From Undibacterium parvum (GTDB taxonomy: Bacteria > Pseudomonadota > Gammaproteobacteria > Burkholderiales > Burkholderiaceae_D): DNA of 64,000 bases. The stretch is taken from contig NZ_CP034464.1 in NCBI RefSeq assembly GCF_003955735.1, forward strand, positions 2,542,001 to 2,606,000. Reading direction: 5' to 3'. This document shows, piece after piece, positions 7,316 to 15,801 of this stretch (position 1 is the first letter of the stretch; every line of letters begins with the position of its first letter). A program made the position numbers and the translations under genes. The notes under the pieces are model-generated. The model searched no databases. It was not told where the DNA came from and saw only the letters and a list, made by a program, of their open reading frames with translations.

Positions 7316-8046
7316 TGCTTAGGCTCCTGCACGTTGGTGGCTGCGGCAGCTGCGGCAGGCCGGGGTGCGCGCCAGAATAGGCCAGCTACGATGCTCAATG
7401 CGATGGAAATAACCAGCGCATGTTTGGGCGCCAGCAGATATGCCACGGCGTAGGCCGCCAGCGCCACCCACAAGGGCGCCGGGCTCTGCTTGCTGCGCCA
7501 TTGTTCTACCGTGAGTACCGCAAACAAAGCCGCCAATACAAAATCGAGACCCGCCAAAGTGATCTGCGCCTGCGCACCTATGAGCGCGCCTAATAGCGTA
7601 CCCAAGACCCACCAGGATTGATTCAGCAGTGCCAGCAGCGCCATCTGCCTGTCGCTGGTGCCGACCGGTAAAGTGGTCAGGACTGAATAGGTTTCATCAG
7701 TCAGGGCAAAAATCATATACCAGCGCAAGAGTTTTTTCTGCGGCAATTTATTCAGTAAAGACAGACCATAAAACATATGTCTCAGATTCACGATCAGGGT
7801 CGCCAGCGCGATGGTCGCCAGTGGCAAGCCTGCCGCCAGCATAGGTATCATCATGTACTGGGCGGCCCCGGCATACACGAATAGGCTAGTCAGCACGGCC
7901 AGCCACCAGGCGGCACCGGCCTGCACAAATAAAAATCCAAACACCATGCCGAGCGGAATATAACCCATCGCCACCGGTGTGGTCAGCGTCAATACCGAGA
8001 AATTGTTCTGGCCCTGCGCGGAAGTAGAAAGCGGATGCGGATTCAT
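7312..8046 (-). CDS. azlC: AzlC-family branched-chain amino acid exporter
   Basis: A 244-residue inner-membrane protein with the AzlC signature: TTPVAMGYIPLGMVFGFL, then SLFVYAGAAQYMMIPML and IVNLRHMFYGLSL. These form the permease core, and about seven hydrophobic segments are visible. The ATG at 8046 is preferred to an in-frame TTG 12 nt upstream; neither has a strong ribosome-binding site. The C-terminus is a soluble Ala-rich tail. It is co-transcribed with azlD. A divergent Lrp-type regulator is often found beside azlCD, but here the nearest regulator is a MarR protein on the same strand, about 90 bp upstream. Confidence 0.9.
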   Translation of the reverse strand: MNPHPLSTSAQGQNNFSVLTLTTPVAMGYIPLGMVFGFLFVQAGAAWWLAVLTSLFVYAGAAQYMMIPMLAAGLPLATIALATLIVNLRHMFYGLSLLNKLPQKKLLRWYMIFALTDETYSVLTTLPVGTSDRQMALLALLNQSWWVLGTLLGALIGAQAQITLAGLDFVLAALFAVLTVEQWRSKQSPAPLWVALAAYAVAYLLAPKHALVISIALSIVAGLFWRAPRPAAAAAATNVQEPKQ

Positions 8047-8135
8047 ACTGAGTTTCAAAGAAAGTGGTTAAGCATTTTAACAGAGCCGGGGCAGCTGATT
8101 ATTGGAAGGAGAATCTATCCTTCAGTGCTGGAAAT

Positions 8136-8636
8136 TTAAATTTTAGCTTTCAAGAGGGCGATTTTTTTATCTGCGGCGATCAGATTTTCCAGACGTTCAC
8201 TGACCTGACGCATGACTCTGTCTATGATGGCGATCTCGCTGTCGGACACCCCCTCCACCATCACCTCCACCACTTCGGCTTGCGTTTGCATTGCGAGCGC
8301 CGCTAGTTGTTTACCTGAGGCTGTGAGTAGCAGTCGCTTAGTCCTGGTGTCTACATCGTCGATCGCGCGGCTGACCAGACCTTCGGCCTCCATCTGCGCG
8401 AGCAACATAGAAACCGCACTCTTAGTGATAAAGCAGCGTGCCGCGAGTTCCATCTGACTGATGCCCGGTGTGGTCGCCAGCGTTGCCAGCACTTCCAGAT
8501 CGCCTACCCGCAAGCCTTGTAGTGCCAAGCGTGCACTGAGACTGGCTTCACATAAATTATAGGCGCGGATGGTGGACAGCCAGGCTTGTGTGCCATGCGG
8601 TGATGACAGCGTTTTGGGGGGATTTGATTTTTTCAT
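8136..8636 (-). CDS. MarR-family transcriptional regulator
   Basis: A 166-residue winged-helix protein. The recognition region ISQMELAARCFITKSAVSMLLAQMEAEGLVSR (about residues 59-91) is followed by the wing DDVDTRTKRLLLTASG, the hallmark of MarR proteins. A basic N-terminal extension of about 15 residues precedes the first helix. Two 14-bp palindromes start 8 bp upstream of its ATG and are very probably its own operators, so it should repress itself and perhaps the divergent oxidoreductase-thioesterase pair. The ligand is unknown; azlCD downstream on the same strand is another possible target. Confidence 0.9.
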   Translation of the reverse strand: MKKSNPPKTLSSPHGTQAWLSTIRAYNLCEASLSARLALQGLRVGDLEVLATLATTPGISQMELAARCFITKSAVSMLLAQMEAEGLVSRAIDDVDTRTKRLLLTASGKQLAALAMQTQAEVVEVMVEGVSDSEIAIIDRVMRQVSERLENLIAADKKIALLKAKI

Positions 8637-8643
8637 TTATTTA

Positions 8644-8677
8644 GTTCAAATTTGAACAATAACGTTCATATTTGAAC
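8644..8677. promoter_or_regulatory. Two phased MarR-type operators
   Basis: GTTCAAATTTGAAC (8644-8657) and GTTCATATTTGAAC (8664-8677) are 14-bp palindromes, the first perfect and the second with one central mismatch. Their centres are exactly 20 bp apart, two helical turns, so two dimers would bind the same DNA face. They lie between the marR start codon and the divergent gene. Confidence 0.8.
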
Positions 8678-8754
8678 TATACTGCAAAAAATGGCAAGCC
8701 GGGCGAAAAATATTCTCTGCGCGATACCAGTTGCATGCGGCATTGCTTGATGTC

Positions 8755-8782
8755 TTGGTTAGAACTCTGCCCACACTATAGT
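8755..8782 (+). promoter_or_regulatory. Candidate sigma-70 promoter for the oxidoreductase gene
   Basis: TTGGTT (8755-8760) and TATAGT (8777-8782) are separated by 16 bp and lie 16 bp before the ATG at 8799, leaving a very short leader. It lies about 78 bp from the nearer MarR palindrome, so direct blocking by that repressor would need looping or a second promoter closer to 8680. Confidence 0.4.
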
Positions 8783-8798
8783 TATTCGGGAATACTAA

Positions 8799-9503
8799 AT
8801 GAAGTCAGCCGCAAAGCCTTTACCACCCGGCCAATTTGTATTGGGATCTTTTCCGCGTTTTGGTTTACTAGCTTACGCTAAACGCTGGCCGCGCTTGACA
8901 CAGATCGCTGCCATACGCGTGTACGGTGATGGTCTGTCGCCCTTCTTACTGGAGGATGACTTAAACGCCTTAGTGCGGGTAGAGCAGTGTTCGGATTTCC
9001 ACTGTGTGACCAGCTGGTCGCAAACCGATTTGGCATGGAGTGGTTGGCGCCTCTCTGAGTTTTACCAAAAGCTGGTGTTGCCTAAATTGGACTCACAGCG
9101 CCAGACTCAATTTGTGGTGATGCATGGCGCGGATGGCTATCGCTCTATCTTGCCTTTGGCGGATCTACTGGCCGCCGATGTTTTACTGGCAGATCGTTTG
9201 CAAGGTGAACCCTTAGGGATAGAGCATGGTGCGCCGTTAAGGCTAGTCGCACCTGCGCATTATGGCTACAAAAGCGTGAAGCATATTCAAGGCTTAGAGT
9301 TTCTCGATAGCGCGCTGGCGTTTCGGCCAGTAGGCTATCGTTTTATGGCGCATCCCAGAGCCAGGGTACACGCCGAAGAGCGTGGCGTGGGTTTGCCGGG
9401 CAGAGTATTTAGATGGCTGTACCGCCCCTTTATTGGCTTTGTGATTGGCCGGTTTGCGCAGGCCAGTACTCTGCAACTGCAACAACAAAACATCGACAAA
9501 TAA
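8799..9503 (+). CDS. Sulfite-oxidase-like molybdopterin oxidoreductase
   Basis: A 234-residue protein with the oxidoreductase molybdopterin-binding fold. Cys69 in CSDFHCVTSWS is the expected molybdenum ligand. The blocks FVVMHGADGYRSILPL and LRLVAPAHYGYKSVKHI match the substrate and pterin loops of the family. No signal peptide or Tat motif is visible, so unlike MsrP it should stay in the cytoplasm. The usual C-terminal dimerisation domain of true sulfite oxidases is absent, replaced by about 50 residues ending in a short hydrophobic helix. The thioesterase gene follows after 21 bp. The substrate is not known. Confidence 0.82.
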   Translation: MKSAAKPLPPGQFVLGSFPRFGLLAYAKRWPRLTQIAAIRVYGDGLSPFLLEDDLNALVRVEQCSDFHCVTSWSQTDLAWSGWRLSEFYQKLVLPKLDSQRQTQFVVMHGADGYRSILPLADLLAADVLLADRLQGEPLGIEHGAPLRLVAPAHYGYKSVKHIQGLEFLDSALAFRPVGYRFMAHPRARVHAEERGVGLPGRVFRWLYRPFIGFVIGRFAQASTLQLQQQNIDK

Positions 9504-9524
9504 TCACTAAAACCAGGAACTTTT

Positions 9525-10013
9525 ATGAATCTTATCTTTAGACTCTTATACGTATTGATCGCATCATTTTTTCGTCCAAGATTGGCGATCGGTCCCTCCA
9601 CCAGTACGCTGGCACTATTGACCTTTCCGAATGATCTTGATTTGAATATGCATGTGAATAATGGGCGTTACCTGACGCTATGCGACTTAAGCCGGGTCGA
9701 CATGTTTATCCGTAGCGGTTTGGCCAAGGTCATGTGGCAGCGCGGCTGGATGCCTATGGTGAGTGAACATACGATGACTTACCGCAAGCCTTTAGCTGCC
9801 TTCACACGCTTTCAGGCGACCATGGAATTAACCCATTGGGATGAAAAATTTTTCTTCATGACACATCGTTTTTCTATCGGCGACAAACTGATCGCCGAGG
9901 GCACTTCCAAAGGCGTACTCAGAGGGAAAAACGGTGTGATCGCGCCGCAGGAAGTGATCGCAGCAGTACTCGCTTCACGTGCGGCTGAAATGGCTGAGGG
10001 CCAGTCAAGCTAA
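9525..10013 (+). CDS. Thioesterase-family protein (4HBT_2, THEM6-like)
   Basis: A 162-residue hot-dog-fold protein. FPNDLDLNMHVNNGRYLTLCDLSR is the conserved region in which Asp and His/Asn residues form the acyl-thioester site of 4-hydroxybenzoyl-CoA-thioesterase-like enzymes, and TMTYRKPL and FFFMTHRF follow at the family positions. A hydrophobic start (LIFRLLYVLIASFF) may anchor it to the membrane, as in THEM6-type proteins. CAGGAA lies 7 nt before the ATG. It overlaps the 3' end of the convergent histidine kinase by 4 bp and is co-transcribed with the oxidoreductase. Confidence 0.85.
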   Translation: MNLIFRLLYVLIASFFRPRLAIGPSTSTLALLTFPNDLDLNMHVNNGRYLTLCDLSRVDMFIRSGLAKVMWQRGWMPMVSEHTMTYRKPLAAFTRFQATMELTHWDEKFFFMTHRFSIGDKLIAEGTSKGVLRGKNGVIAPQEVIAAVLASRAAEMAEGQSS

Positions 10014-12049
10014 GTAGCGTCTGTAGCAGGGGCTATGACTGGTAAGGTGAAAGTAAAATTTACTCCTTTGCCAGCTTCGCTGTGCACAGTAATTTTCCCA
10101 CCTAGTAGCTTGGTGACGATGTTGTAGACGATGTTCAGACCCAAGCCGGTGCCGCCACGACCTAGTTTGGTAGTAAAAAATGGGTCGAAAATACGTAGCA
10201 GATTTTCCGCTGCTATACCTGCTCCATTGTCGCTGACACTGATAGCCACCAAGCCTGCCTCAGTCATATTCGCCGCAATGCTGATCTTGCCGTTGGCTTG
10301 TCCATGCAGTCCGTGCAATAGGGCATTGTCGACTAAATTGCAAATGATTTGATCGATGCTCCCCGGGTAGCTATCGAGTTCTATCTGCATGGGAATGTTG
10401 AGTTCTACCCGAATACCGGCCTGGCGGATTTTCGATCCCATGGTCGCGATCACATCCTTGCATACCTTTTCCAATTGAAATACGCGCCGCTTAGAACTGG
10501 CCTGATCTACCGCTACCTGTTTGAAACTACTGATCAACTCAGCGGCGCTGCGCAGGCCACGCTCTATCAATATGCTTGCCTGCTCGGCGTCGTCAACGAA
10601 GTTGACCAGATCTGATTTGCGGACCAGGCCATCGTTCACTAAACGGCCGAAGGTCAGGCTTTTTTCCTTTAATGTTGATGAAGTTAGCAGGCTATTGCCT
10701 ATCGGTGTATTGAGTTCATGCGCCACCCCTGCCACTAAAGAGCCGAGTGCCGCTAGCTTTTCACTCTTGATTAAATCATCTTGAATATGGCGTAACTCGG
10801 TGGTCTTATCAGCGACATTTTTTTCTAATTGTAGATTCGCCGCAGAGAGCGCCATTTCTACCTGTTTTTGATTGGTAATATCGGTATAAGTGGTGACGAA
10901 GCCCTTGATCTTGCCATCTTCATCAATAGGTTTTCCCTGCACTAAATGAGTATGTCCATTGGGGCGCGTACGTTCGAACTGATGTGCTTGAAACTGCATC
11001 GCTAAGGCCAGACGGCTCTCTACTTGCTGCTGCATGTCTCCTTCGCCGTATTCACCGCGTTGCGCCATAATGGCGAGCAGATCACGGAAGGGAACGCCGC
11101 GATAGATAGCTGAGGATTCATAATTCAAGACATCGAGAAAGCCCTGGTTCCACACTTGCAGCCGCAACTCTTCGTCGAACACGCTTAAGCCTTGCGGCAT
11201 ATTGGCCAATACCGCCTTTAAAAAAACCGATTGTCGCTGATATTCTTTTTCTATTTTTCGTTTGGCTGTGACATCGGTACAGATAGTGACAAAGCCGCCG
11301 CCGGCAATTGGCGCACCGCGTACCTCGATAACTGTGCCATCCTGGCGGGTCCTTTCGTAAAGATAGGGCTGCATGCGCTGTACCACTGCCATCAAAATCG
11401 CCAGAGTTTCTGCTTCTGTTTGGCCGCCGAATTCGGTATATTCTCCGCGCGCGATGTTGGCTATGAAGACGTCTTGAATTAGCGGCGGTCCGGCGCTAAA
11501 CAATTCAGCCGGTAAATCTAACATGTGGAGTAAGGCATTATTCCAGGCGACGATACGCAAATTATCATCCAGCAAAGACACTCCGCCAGGAAAATTATCC
11601 AGCAAAATTTGCAATTGCTCACTCTGTATGCGAGTTGTGTTTTCTATGCGTTTACGCTCGGAGATGTCGCGCACCACCAGTATCACTCGGCGGGTTTCCG
11701 CGGTGCCATCATCATTGAGGCGACTGATGCCGACCTCAGAGATAAATAGACTGCCGTCGGCTTTGCGGGATAGCCATTCAAACCGCTGTGTCTGGCCTTG
11801 CATCGCCAGTGCGATGTATTCATTTGCCGCAATTTTTGAGTCTCGCCCATCTATCTGTTGGGGGGCAGAAAAATCGAGAGGCGTACTGGCCAGTAATTGC
11901 GTGCGGCTGACGCCAAATAATTTTTCAGCACTAGAATTACAGTCCACAAAGACCGCGCCTTCCAATACCAGCAGCGCATCGAGCGCCAACTCCACCATGG
12001 CGCGATACAGTGCTTCTTTAGAGACGTCGGTATTGCCGAGCATGCTCAC
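10010..12049 (-). CDS. Soluble sensor histidine kinase with three PAS domains
   Basis: A 679-residue protein with no membrane segment. Residues 10-135 form a PAS domain with PAC tail ([13 protein letters not shown]). Two related PAS domains follow (about 145-265 and 275-395), each starting with [13 protein letters not shown] or [13 protein letters not shown] and ending in TDVTAKRK or TDITNQKQ. A coiled segment leads to the dimerisation helix with His in [15 protein letters not shown]. The ATPase domain has [16 protein letters not shown] and [15 protein letters not shown]. The kinase core closely resembles that of the kinase at 21067-23334. No response regulator gene is adjacent, so it is an orphan by position. 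Confidence 0.93.
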   Translation of the reverse strand: MSMLGNTDVSKEALYRAMVELALDALLVLEGAVFVDCNSSAEKLFGVSRTQLLASTPLDFSAPQQIDGRDSKIAANEYIALAMQGQTQRFEWLSRKADGSLFISEVGISRLNDDGTAETRRVILVVRDISERKRIENTTRIQSEQLQILLDNFPGGVSLLDDNLRIVAWNNALLHMLDLPAELFSAGPPLIQDVFIANIARGEYTEFGGQTEAETLAILMAVVQRMQPYLYERTRQDGTVIEVRGAPIAGGGFVTICTDVTAKRKIEKEYQRQSVFLKAVLANMPQGLSVFDEELRLQVWNQGFLDVLNYESSAIYRGVPFRDLLAIMAQRGEYGEGDMQQQVESRLALAMQFQAHQFERTRPNGHTHLVQGKPIDEDGKIKGFVTTYTDITNQKQVEMALSAANLQLEKNVADKTTELRHIQDDLIKSEKLAALGSLVAGVAHELNTPIGNSLLTSSTLKEKSLTFGRLVNDGLVRKSDLVNFVDDAEQASILIERGLRSAAELISSFKQVAVDQASSKRRVFQLEKVCKDVIATMGSKIRQAGIRVELNIPMQIELDSYPGSIDQIICNLVDNALLHGLHGQANGKISIAANMTEAGLVAISVSDNGAGIAAENLLRIFDPFFTTKLGRGGTGLGLNIVYNIVTKLLGGKITVHSEAGKGVNFTFTLPVIAPATDAT

Positions 12050-12314
12050 TCCTAAATCAAAGCCAGGTGGATATTAAAAGGATGAAAAAAGACTAGATGC
12101 GCGCAAAGCTTATTTGAATCTTACACCGTTTGTTGGCCAGAAGCAGCAGTTCACGCGCGAAACTTCCTCATTGATGAGCTTGGATTGCGGGGGGAAGAAG
12201 CAGCGGTTTGTGCTAAGTCCTCAGAAGTTAGGCGCACTCGCTAAGGCTTATTGTCCTGTATTTATATGCAATGTTCTCTGTTACAATTTCATAGAAATAA
12301 GACACTTCTTTTTT

Positions 12315-12364
12315 ACAGCCTTCTGGTTTGATGATGCCTGCGTTCTATGCAGGCGCTAGGCTGT
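12315..12364 (+). promoter_or_regulatory. Nested hairpin in the leader of the CLC gene
   Basis: An outer stem ACAGCCT (12315-12321) / AGGCTGT (12358-12364) encloses an inner stem GCCTGC (12336-12341) / GCAGGC (12349-12354). It starts about 100 nt before the CLC start codon. It is a candidate cis-acting RNA. A fluoride riboswitch would be expected for this transporter type, but the conserved bases of that RNA are not matched. The rest of the 12050-12416 gap shows no gene. Confidence 0.35.
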
Positions 12365-12416
12365 AGATTCCGACTATGTCCCTCTGGCTTTGTGTTCATA
12401 TCTCCCTTACAGAAGC

Positions 12417-13715
12417 ATGAAAAATTCTACTCGCACTGAGTTATTCAATTTATTTTTTTACTTGGCGCGATGGCTTTTTCTGGCGAGCCTGATTGCCGTT
12501 CTGGCCGGCTCTGCCTCGGCTTTTTTCCTGTTTAGCCTGGATTGGGCGACCAATACCAGAACTGCGCATAGACAATTGATCTGGCTGCTACCGATAGCTG
12601 GTTTTGTGGTGGGTTGGCTCTATCTGCGTTTTGGCACGCAAGTAGAAGCAGGGAATAATCTGCTCATAGACGAAATTCATGATCCCAAAAAAGTGATCCC
12701 ACTACGTATGGCACCGCTGGTATTGGGTGGTACCGTTATTTCTCATTTATTTGGCGCGTCGGTCGGGCGTGAAGGCACTGCGGTACAAATGGGGGCGGCG
12801 CTGGCCGACCAACTTACCCATATCTTCAAATTAAAACATGAAGATAGACGGATTATTTTGATGGCAGGGATCAGTGCCGGATTTGCCTCGGTATTTGGCA
12901 CCCCCTTGGCTGGCGCGATATTTGGGCTGGAAGTGTTGGCGATAGGACGCATGCGCTACGATGCCTTGCTGCCGTGTATGGTGGCGGCCATCGTCGCTGA
13001 ACAAATTGGCCAGTTGCTGGGGGTGCAGCACACCCATTATGCGATACCGCTGGTGCCCCATCTAACGGCGTGGGCAATGACCGCCACGCTGATCGCCGGC
13101 GCCATCTTTGGTCTTACTGGCAGGGTATTTGCCGAGGCGACCCATGCGCTCAGCGCCTGGATGAAAAAACGTATCAGTTACGCGCCGCTACGCCCTTGTC
13201 TGGGCGGTATAGTGATCGCCGGCGCGGTATGGCTGCTGGGTGCGGATCGCTATATTGGTCTCGGGATTCCGACTATCGTCGAGGCCTTTCAGCAACCACT
13301 GGCGGGCTATGATTTTCTGGGCAAGCTAGTGTTTACCGTGCTGTCCTTAGGCTCGGGCTTCAAAGGGGGTGAGGTAACACCCTTGTTCTTCATCGGTGCG
13401 ACTCTGGGCAATGTGTTGGCACCTTTACTCCATCTGCCATTCCCTTTACTTGCGGGCATAGGCTTCGTCGCGGTTTTCTCCGGCGCAGCGAATACGCCTA
13501 TCGCCTCGACGCTGATGGCGATGGAATTATTCGGTGCGGAGGTCGGCATGTTTGCAGCGATAGCCTGCATCGTGAGCTACCTGTTTTCCGGGCATACCGG
13601 CATCTACCGATCACAACGCATCGGCCATGCCAAGCACAGCGATGCGCCCGAGGGCGTTAAACTGAGCGAGCTTGACGCCTATCGTAAAGAGCCGCCACAA
13701 AATACCTTGCGGTAA
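12417..13715 (+). CDS. CLC-family anion transporter with fluoride-exporter (CLC-F) motifs
   Basis: A 432-residue multi-pass protein, about the size of bacterial CLC exchangers. The usual GSGIP anion motif is replaced by GNNLLI (79-84). The gating glutamate is Glu119 in GREGTAVQMG rather than the GREGP of chloride exchangers. Both changes are hallmarks, from published work on the CLC-F group, of fluoride/proton antiporters. Later blocks, SAGFASVFGTPLAGAIFGLE and GSGFKGGEVTPLFFIGATLG, complete the pore. The most likely role is fluoride export for protection. The ATG at 12417 is chosen because the in-frame upstream codons are non-canonical starts. No crcB gene is nearby. Confidence 0.87.
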   Translation: MKNSTRTELFNLFFYLARWLFLASLIAVLAGSASAFFLFSLDWATNTRTAHRQLIWLLPIAGFVVGWLYLRFGTQVEAGNNLLIDEIHDPKKVIPLRMAPLVLGGTVISHLFGASVGREGTAVQMGAALADQLTHIFKLKHEDRRIILMAGISAGFASVFGTPLAGAIFGLEVLAIGRMRYDALLPCMVAAIVAEQIGQLLGVQHTHYAIPLVPHLTAWAMTATLIAGAIFGLTGRVFAEATHALSAWMKKRISYAPLRPCLGGIVIAGAVWLLGADRYIGLGIPTIVEAFQQPLAGYDFLGKLVFTVLSLGSGFKGGEVTPLFFIGATLGNVLAPLLHLPFPLLAGIGFVAVFSGAANTPIASTLMAMELFGAEVGMFAAIACIVSYLFSGHTGIYRSQRIGHAKHSDAPEGVKLSELDAYRKEPPQNTLR

Positions 13716-13722
13716 ATTTCAA

Positions 13723-14100
13723 ATGAAGCGTATCGACGAAACACCATCAACGATTGAACGAATATTTGGAGCCGTAATGGCTTCTGCATTCGCCGGGGGT
13801 ACTGCGATAGCAGCTCCTTGGATATTAGCGTGGAAATATCCAATTAAATTCTTCATATTTTTTCCACTTACGAGTGTGCTTGTAATGCCCATGTTTTATG
13901 TATGGATACTTATAGTCGTTATATACGCTTTATCTGCGGGGTTTCGGTATGGTTTTTTTGGTGTCCTAGATATTTTTAACCTGATTTGGCGAACAGGTGA
14001 AACGAATGACCGTGTTTTACGTGACGCTGCCGAAAAATATCGCGTACTCATTCCAGTCACAATTTTCGTTTCATATCTATTAATTCTGCACGTCTTCTGA
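13723..14100 (+). CDS. Small membrane protein of unknown function
   Basis: A 125-residue protein with about three hydrophobic segments: a Gly/Ala-rich one near 18-35, a long aromatic and aliphatic one at 40-75, and a final one at the C-terminus (LIPVTIFVSYLLILHV). A polar loop RTGETNDRVLRDAAEKYR separates the last two. No family is recognised. It begins 8 bp after the CLC stop on the same strand, so it may be co-transcribed with the transporter. It has more AT-rich codons than its neighbours (many ATA and TTT), which suggests separate origin. The ATG at 13723 is the first that does not overlap the CLC gene. Confidence 0.6.
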   Translation: MKRIDETPSTIERIFGAVMASAFAGGTAIAAPWILAWKYPIKFFIFFPLTSVLVMPMFYVWILIVVIYALSAGFRYGFFGVLDIFNLIWRTGETNDRVLRDAAEKYRVLIPVTIFVSYLLILHVF

Positions 14101-14167
14101 TGAAATTTAACTCGACAATCGACGCGGACGCTACGGGCCAGTCATTTCGGCGGTAGGTTCTACAACA

Positions 14168-15352
14168 ATGGGAACTCGGATGCTGGCAGCCCTTAAAAAA
14201 TTACCGCGCACGGTCTGGCTCATCGGCCTGATTAGTCTGGTCAATGACTCCGCTTCGGAAATGGTCTATCCATTGATTCCCCTGTATCTGAGCTCGGTCT
14301 TGATGGCGGGCCCGCGCGCGCTGGGGATTATCGAGGGGATCGCCGAGGCCACTGCCAGTTTGTTGAAACTGTTCTCGGGCATTGTGGTGGACCAGACCCG
14401 GCGCGCTAAACCATGGATACTTTTTGGTTATAGTCTGGCGGCCTTTGCCCGACCGATGATGGTGCTGGTGACGAGCTGGCATGGCTTACTCCTGATCCGC
14501 TTTGCCGATAGGGTGGGCAAGGGCTTGCGCAGTTCTCCACGGGACGCCTTGCTGGCAAATAGTGTCGCGGCAGAACGTCGAGGTCTGGCGTTTGGCGTGC
14601 ACCGCGCCATGGATAATGCCGGCGCGGTGATCGGCCCTTTGCTGGCCGCCCTGTTGTTGGGGGCTGGTATGGCAATCCGGGATATTTTTTTGTGGACCCT
14701 GGTTCCGGCCTTACTCTGCGTGGTATTTGCGCTGTTGATAGATGAGCCTGCCGAAAAAAAACCTATCACGGTGAAAAAATTTGATAGCCGTCTAAAAAAT
14801 ATGCCGCCGCGGTTTAAACGCTACCTGATCGTGGTGGCGCTGTTTACGCTGGGGAATTCCTCGAATATGTTCTTGCTCTTGCGTGCCAGAGAACTCGGGC
14901 TTGCGCAGGCGCAGATTCCTTTGCTGTGGGCCGCGGTGTCTTTGGTCGCCATGCTGTTTTCCGCGCCTTTGTCGGCGCTCTCAGATCGTTACGGACGCTT
15001 GCGCTTATTGTTGGCTGGCTACCTGGCGTACGCACTGTTTTATTTGGCGATGGGCTCATTGAGTTCGCATGGGATCATGCTGTACGCCTTGTTTGGTTTT
15101 TATGGCCTATTTTTAGCCGCTACCGAGGGCGTGGAAAAAGCCCTGGTCGCGGACTTAGCGCCGGAGGGATTGCAAGGTGCGGCGTTTGGCTGGTTCAATA
15201 TGACGACAGGCATCATGCTGCTGCCTGCATCTATCCTGTTTGGTCACCTGTATCAGACGGTCTCGCCGTTCGCTGCTTTTAGTTTTTCGGCGTGCTGTGC
15301 CGCGCTTGCTGCGCTGTTAATGTGGCGCTGGGTGGATTTGGCACAAACGTAA
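14168..15352 (+). CDS. MFS transporter
   Basis: A 394-residue major facilitator with about twelve membrane segments. The N-terminal VWLIGLISLVNDSASEMVYPLIPLYL with its Asn-Asp pair, and RFADRVGKGLRSSPRDALLA in the loop after helix 4, are typical of a DHA1-like group annotated in many proteobacteria. The helix 8-9 loop has the SDRYGRLR variant of the MFS signature. The substrate is not predictable. It lies 67 bp after the small membrane protein on the same strand. No clear ribosome-binding site precedes the ATG at 14168, and the ATG at 14180 is an alternative. Confidence 0.8.
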   Translation: MGTRMLAALKKLPRTVWLIGLISLVNDSASEMVYPLIPLYLSSVLMAGPRALGIIEGIAEATASLLKLFSGIVVDQTRRAKPWILFGYSLAAFARPMMVLVTSWHGLLLIRFADRVGKGLRSSPRDALLANSVAAERRGLAFGVHRAMDNAGAVIGPLLAALLLGAGMAIRDIFLWTLVPALLCVVFALLIDEPAEKKPITVKKFDSRLKNMPPRFKRYLIVVALFTLGNSSNMFLLLRARELGLAQAQIPLLWAAVSLVAMLFSAPLSALSDRYGRLRLLLAGYLAYALFYLAMGSLSSHGIMLYALFGFYGLFLAATEGVEKALVADLAPEGLQGAAFGWFNMTTGIMLLPASILFGHLYQTVSPFAAFSFSACCAALAALLMWRWVDLAQT

Positions 15353-15370
15353 AAAGGGAACTTCTAAAAA

Positions 15371-15430
15371 CCGTCTGCGCATATTCCATGCGCCTCGCAG
15401 ACCAATATCGGGCTGTGAGGCGCATTCTTG
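15371..15430. repeat. Palindromic element copy 4, right arm truncated
   Basis: The left arm GCGCATATTCCATGCGCCTC is intact, but the right arm stops after GAGGCGCATT (15417-15426). It lies between convergent genes. It appears to be a decaying copy with a weakened hairpin. Confidence 0.8.
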
Positions 15431-15483
15431 TTAGGCCTAGCCCCAAAATTTCTCCAGAGGGATACGCTGTATTTTGGCTAAAA

Positions 15484-15774
15484 TTAGGGTGCGATCTTTA
15501 CCCCGCGCCAAAACGCGATGAAACCCGTGATTTGTTTCGCTGCCTCCTTGGGGGCCGGATAAAACCAGGCGGCATCTTCATTGCGCTGGCCATCCACCAG
15601 CAAACTGTAATAACTGGCCCGACCTTTCCAGGCGCAGTCGCTATGGGTTGGGCTCGCTTGCAGATATTCAAAATTAACGCAATGCGCAGGGAAATACACA
15701 TTGTTTTCCACTATCTGCACTTCATTTTCATGAGCTGTTGCAATCAGCTTGCCCATCCAAGTGGCTGTCGGCAT
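15484..15774 (-). CDS. DUF427 domain protein
   Basis: A 96-residue single-domain protein. The pattern ATWMGKLIA, VENNVYFP, NFEYLQASPTHSDCAWKGRASYYSLLVDG and AAWFYPAPKEAAKQITGFIAFW covers the whole DUF427 fold, a small beta barrel found in all kingdoms whose biochemical role is not settled. The WKG-ASYY core is intact. It starts 27 bp after the egtB stop on the same strand, so it is probably transcribed with the ergothioneine genes, though DUF427 proteins are not known as part of that pathway. Confidence 0.9.
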   Translation of the reverse strand: MPTATWMGKLIATAHENEVQIVENNVYFPAHCVNFEYLQASPTHSDCAWKGRASYYSLLVDGQRNEDAAWFYPAPKEAAKQITGFIAFWRGVKIAP

Positions 15775-15801
15775 GTGCTTTCTCCTAAATTAATTGTGTC
15801 A

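Noticed and set aside
12050..12416. Fluoride (crcB) riboswitch ahead of the CLC gene
   Set aside because: Only a short GATGATGCCTGCG resembles part of the motif; the GG-GATGG / TC-CC hairpin and AACCGC segments are absent, so it is not called.
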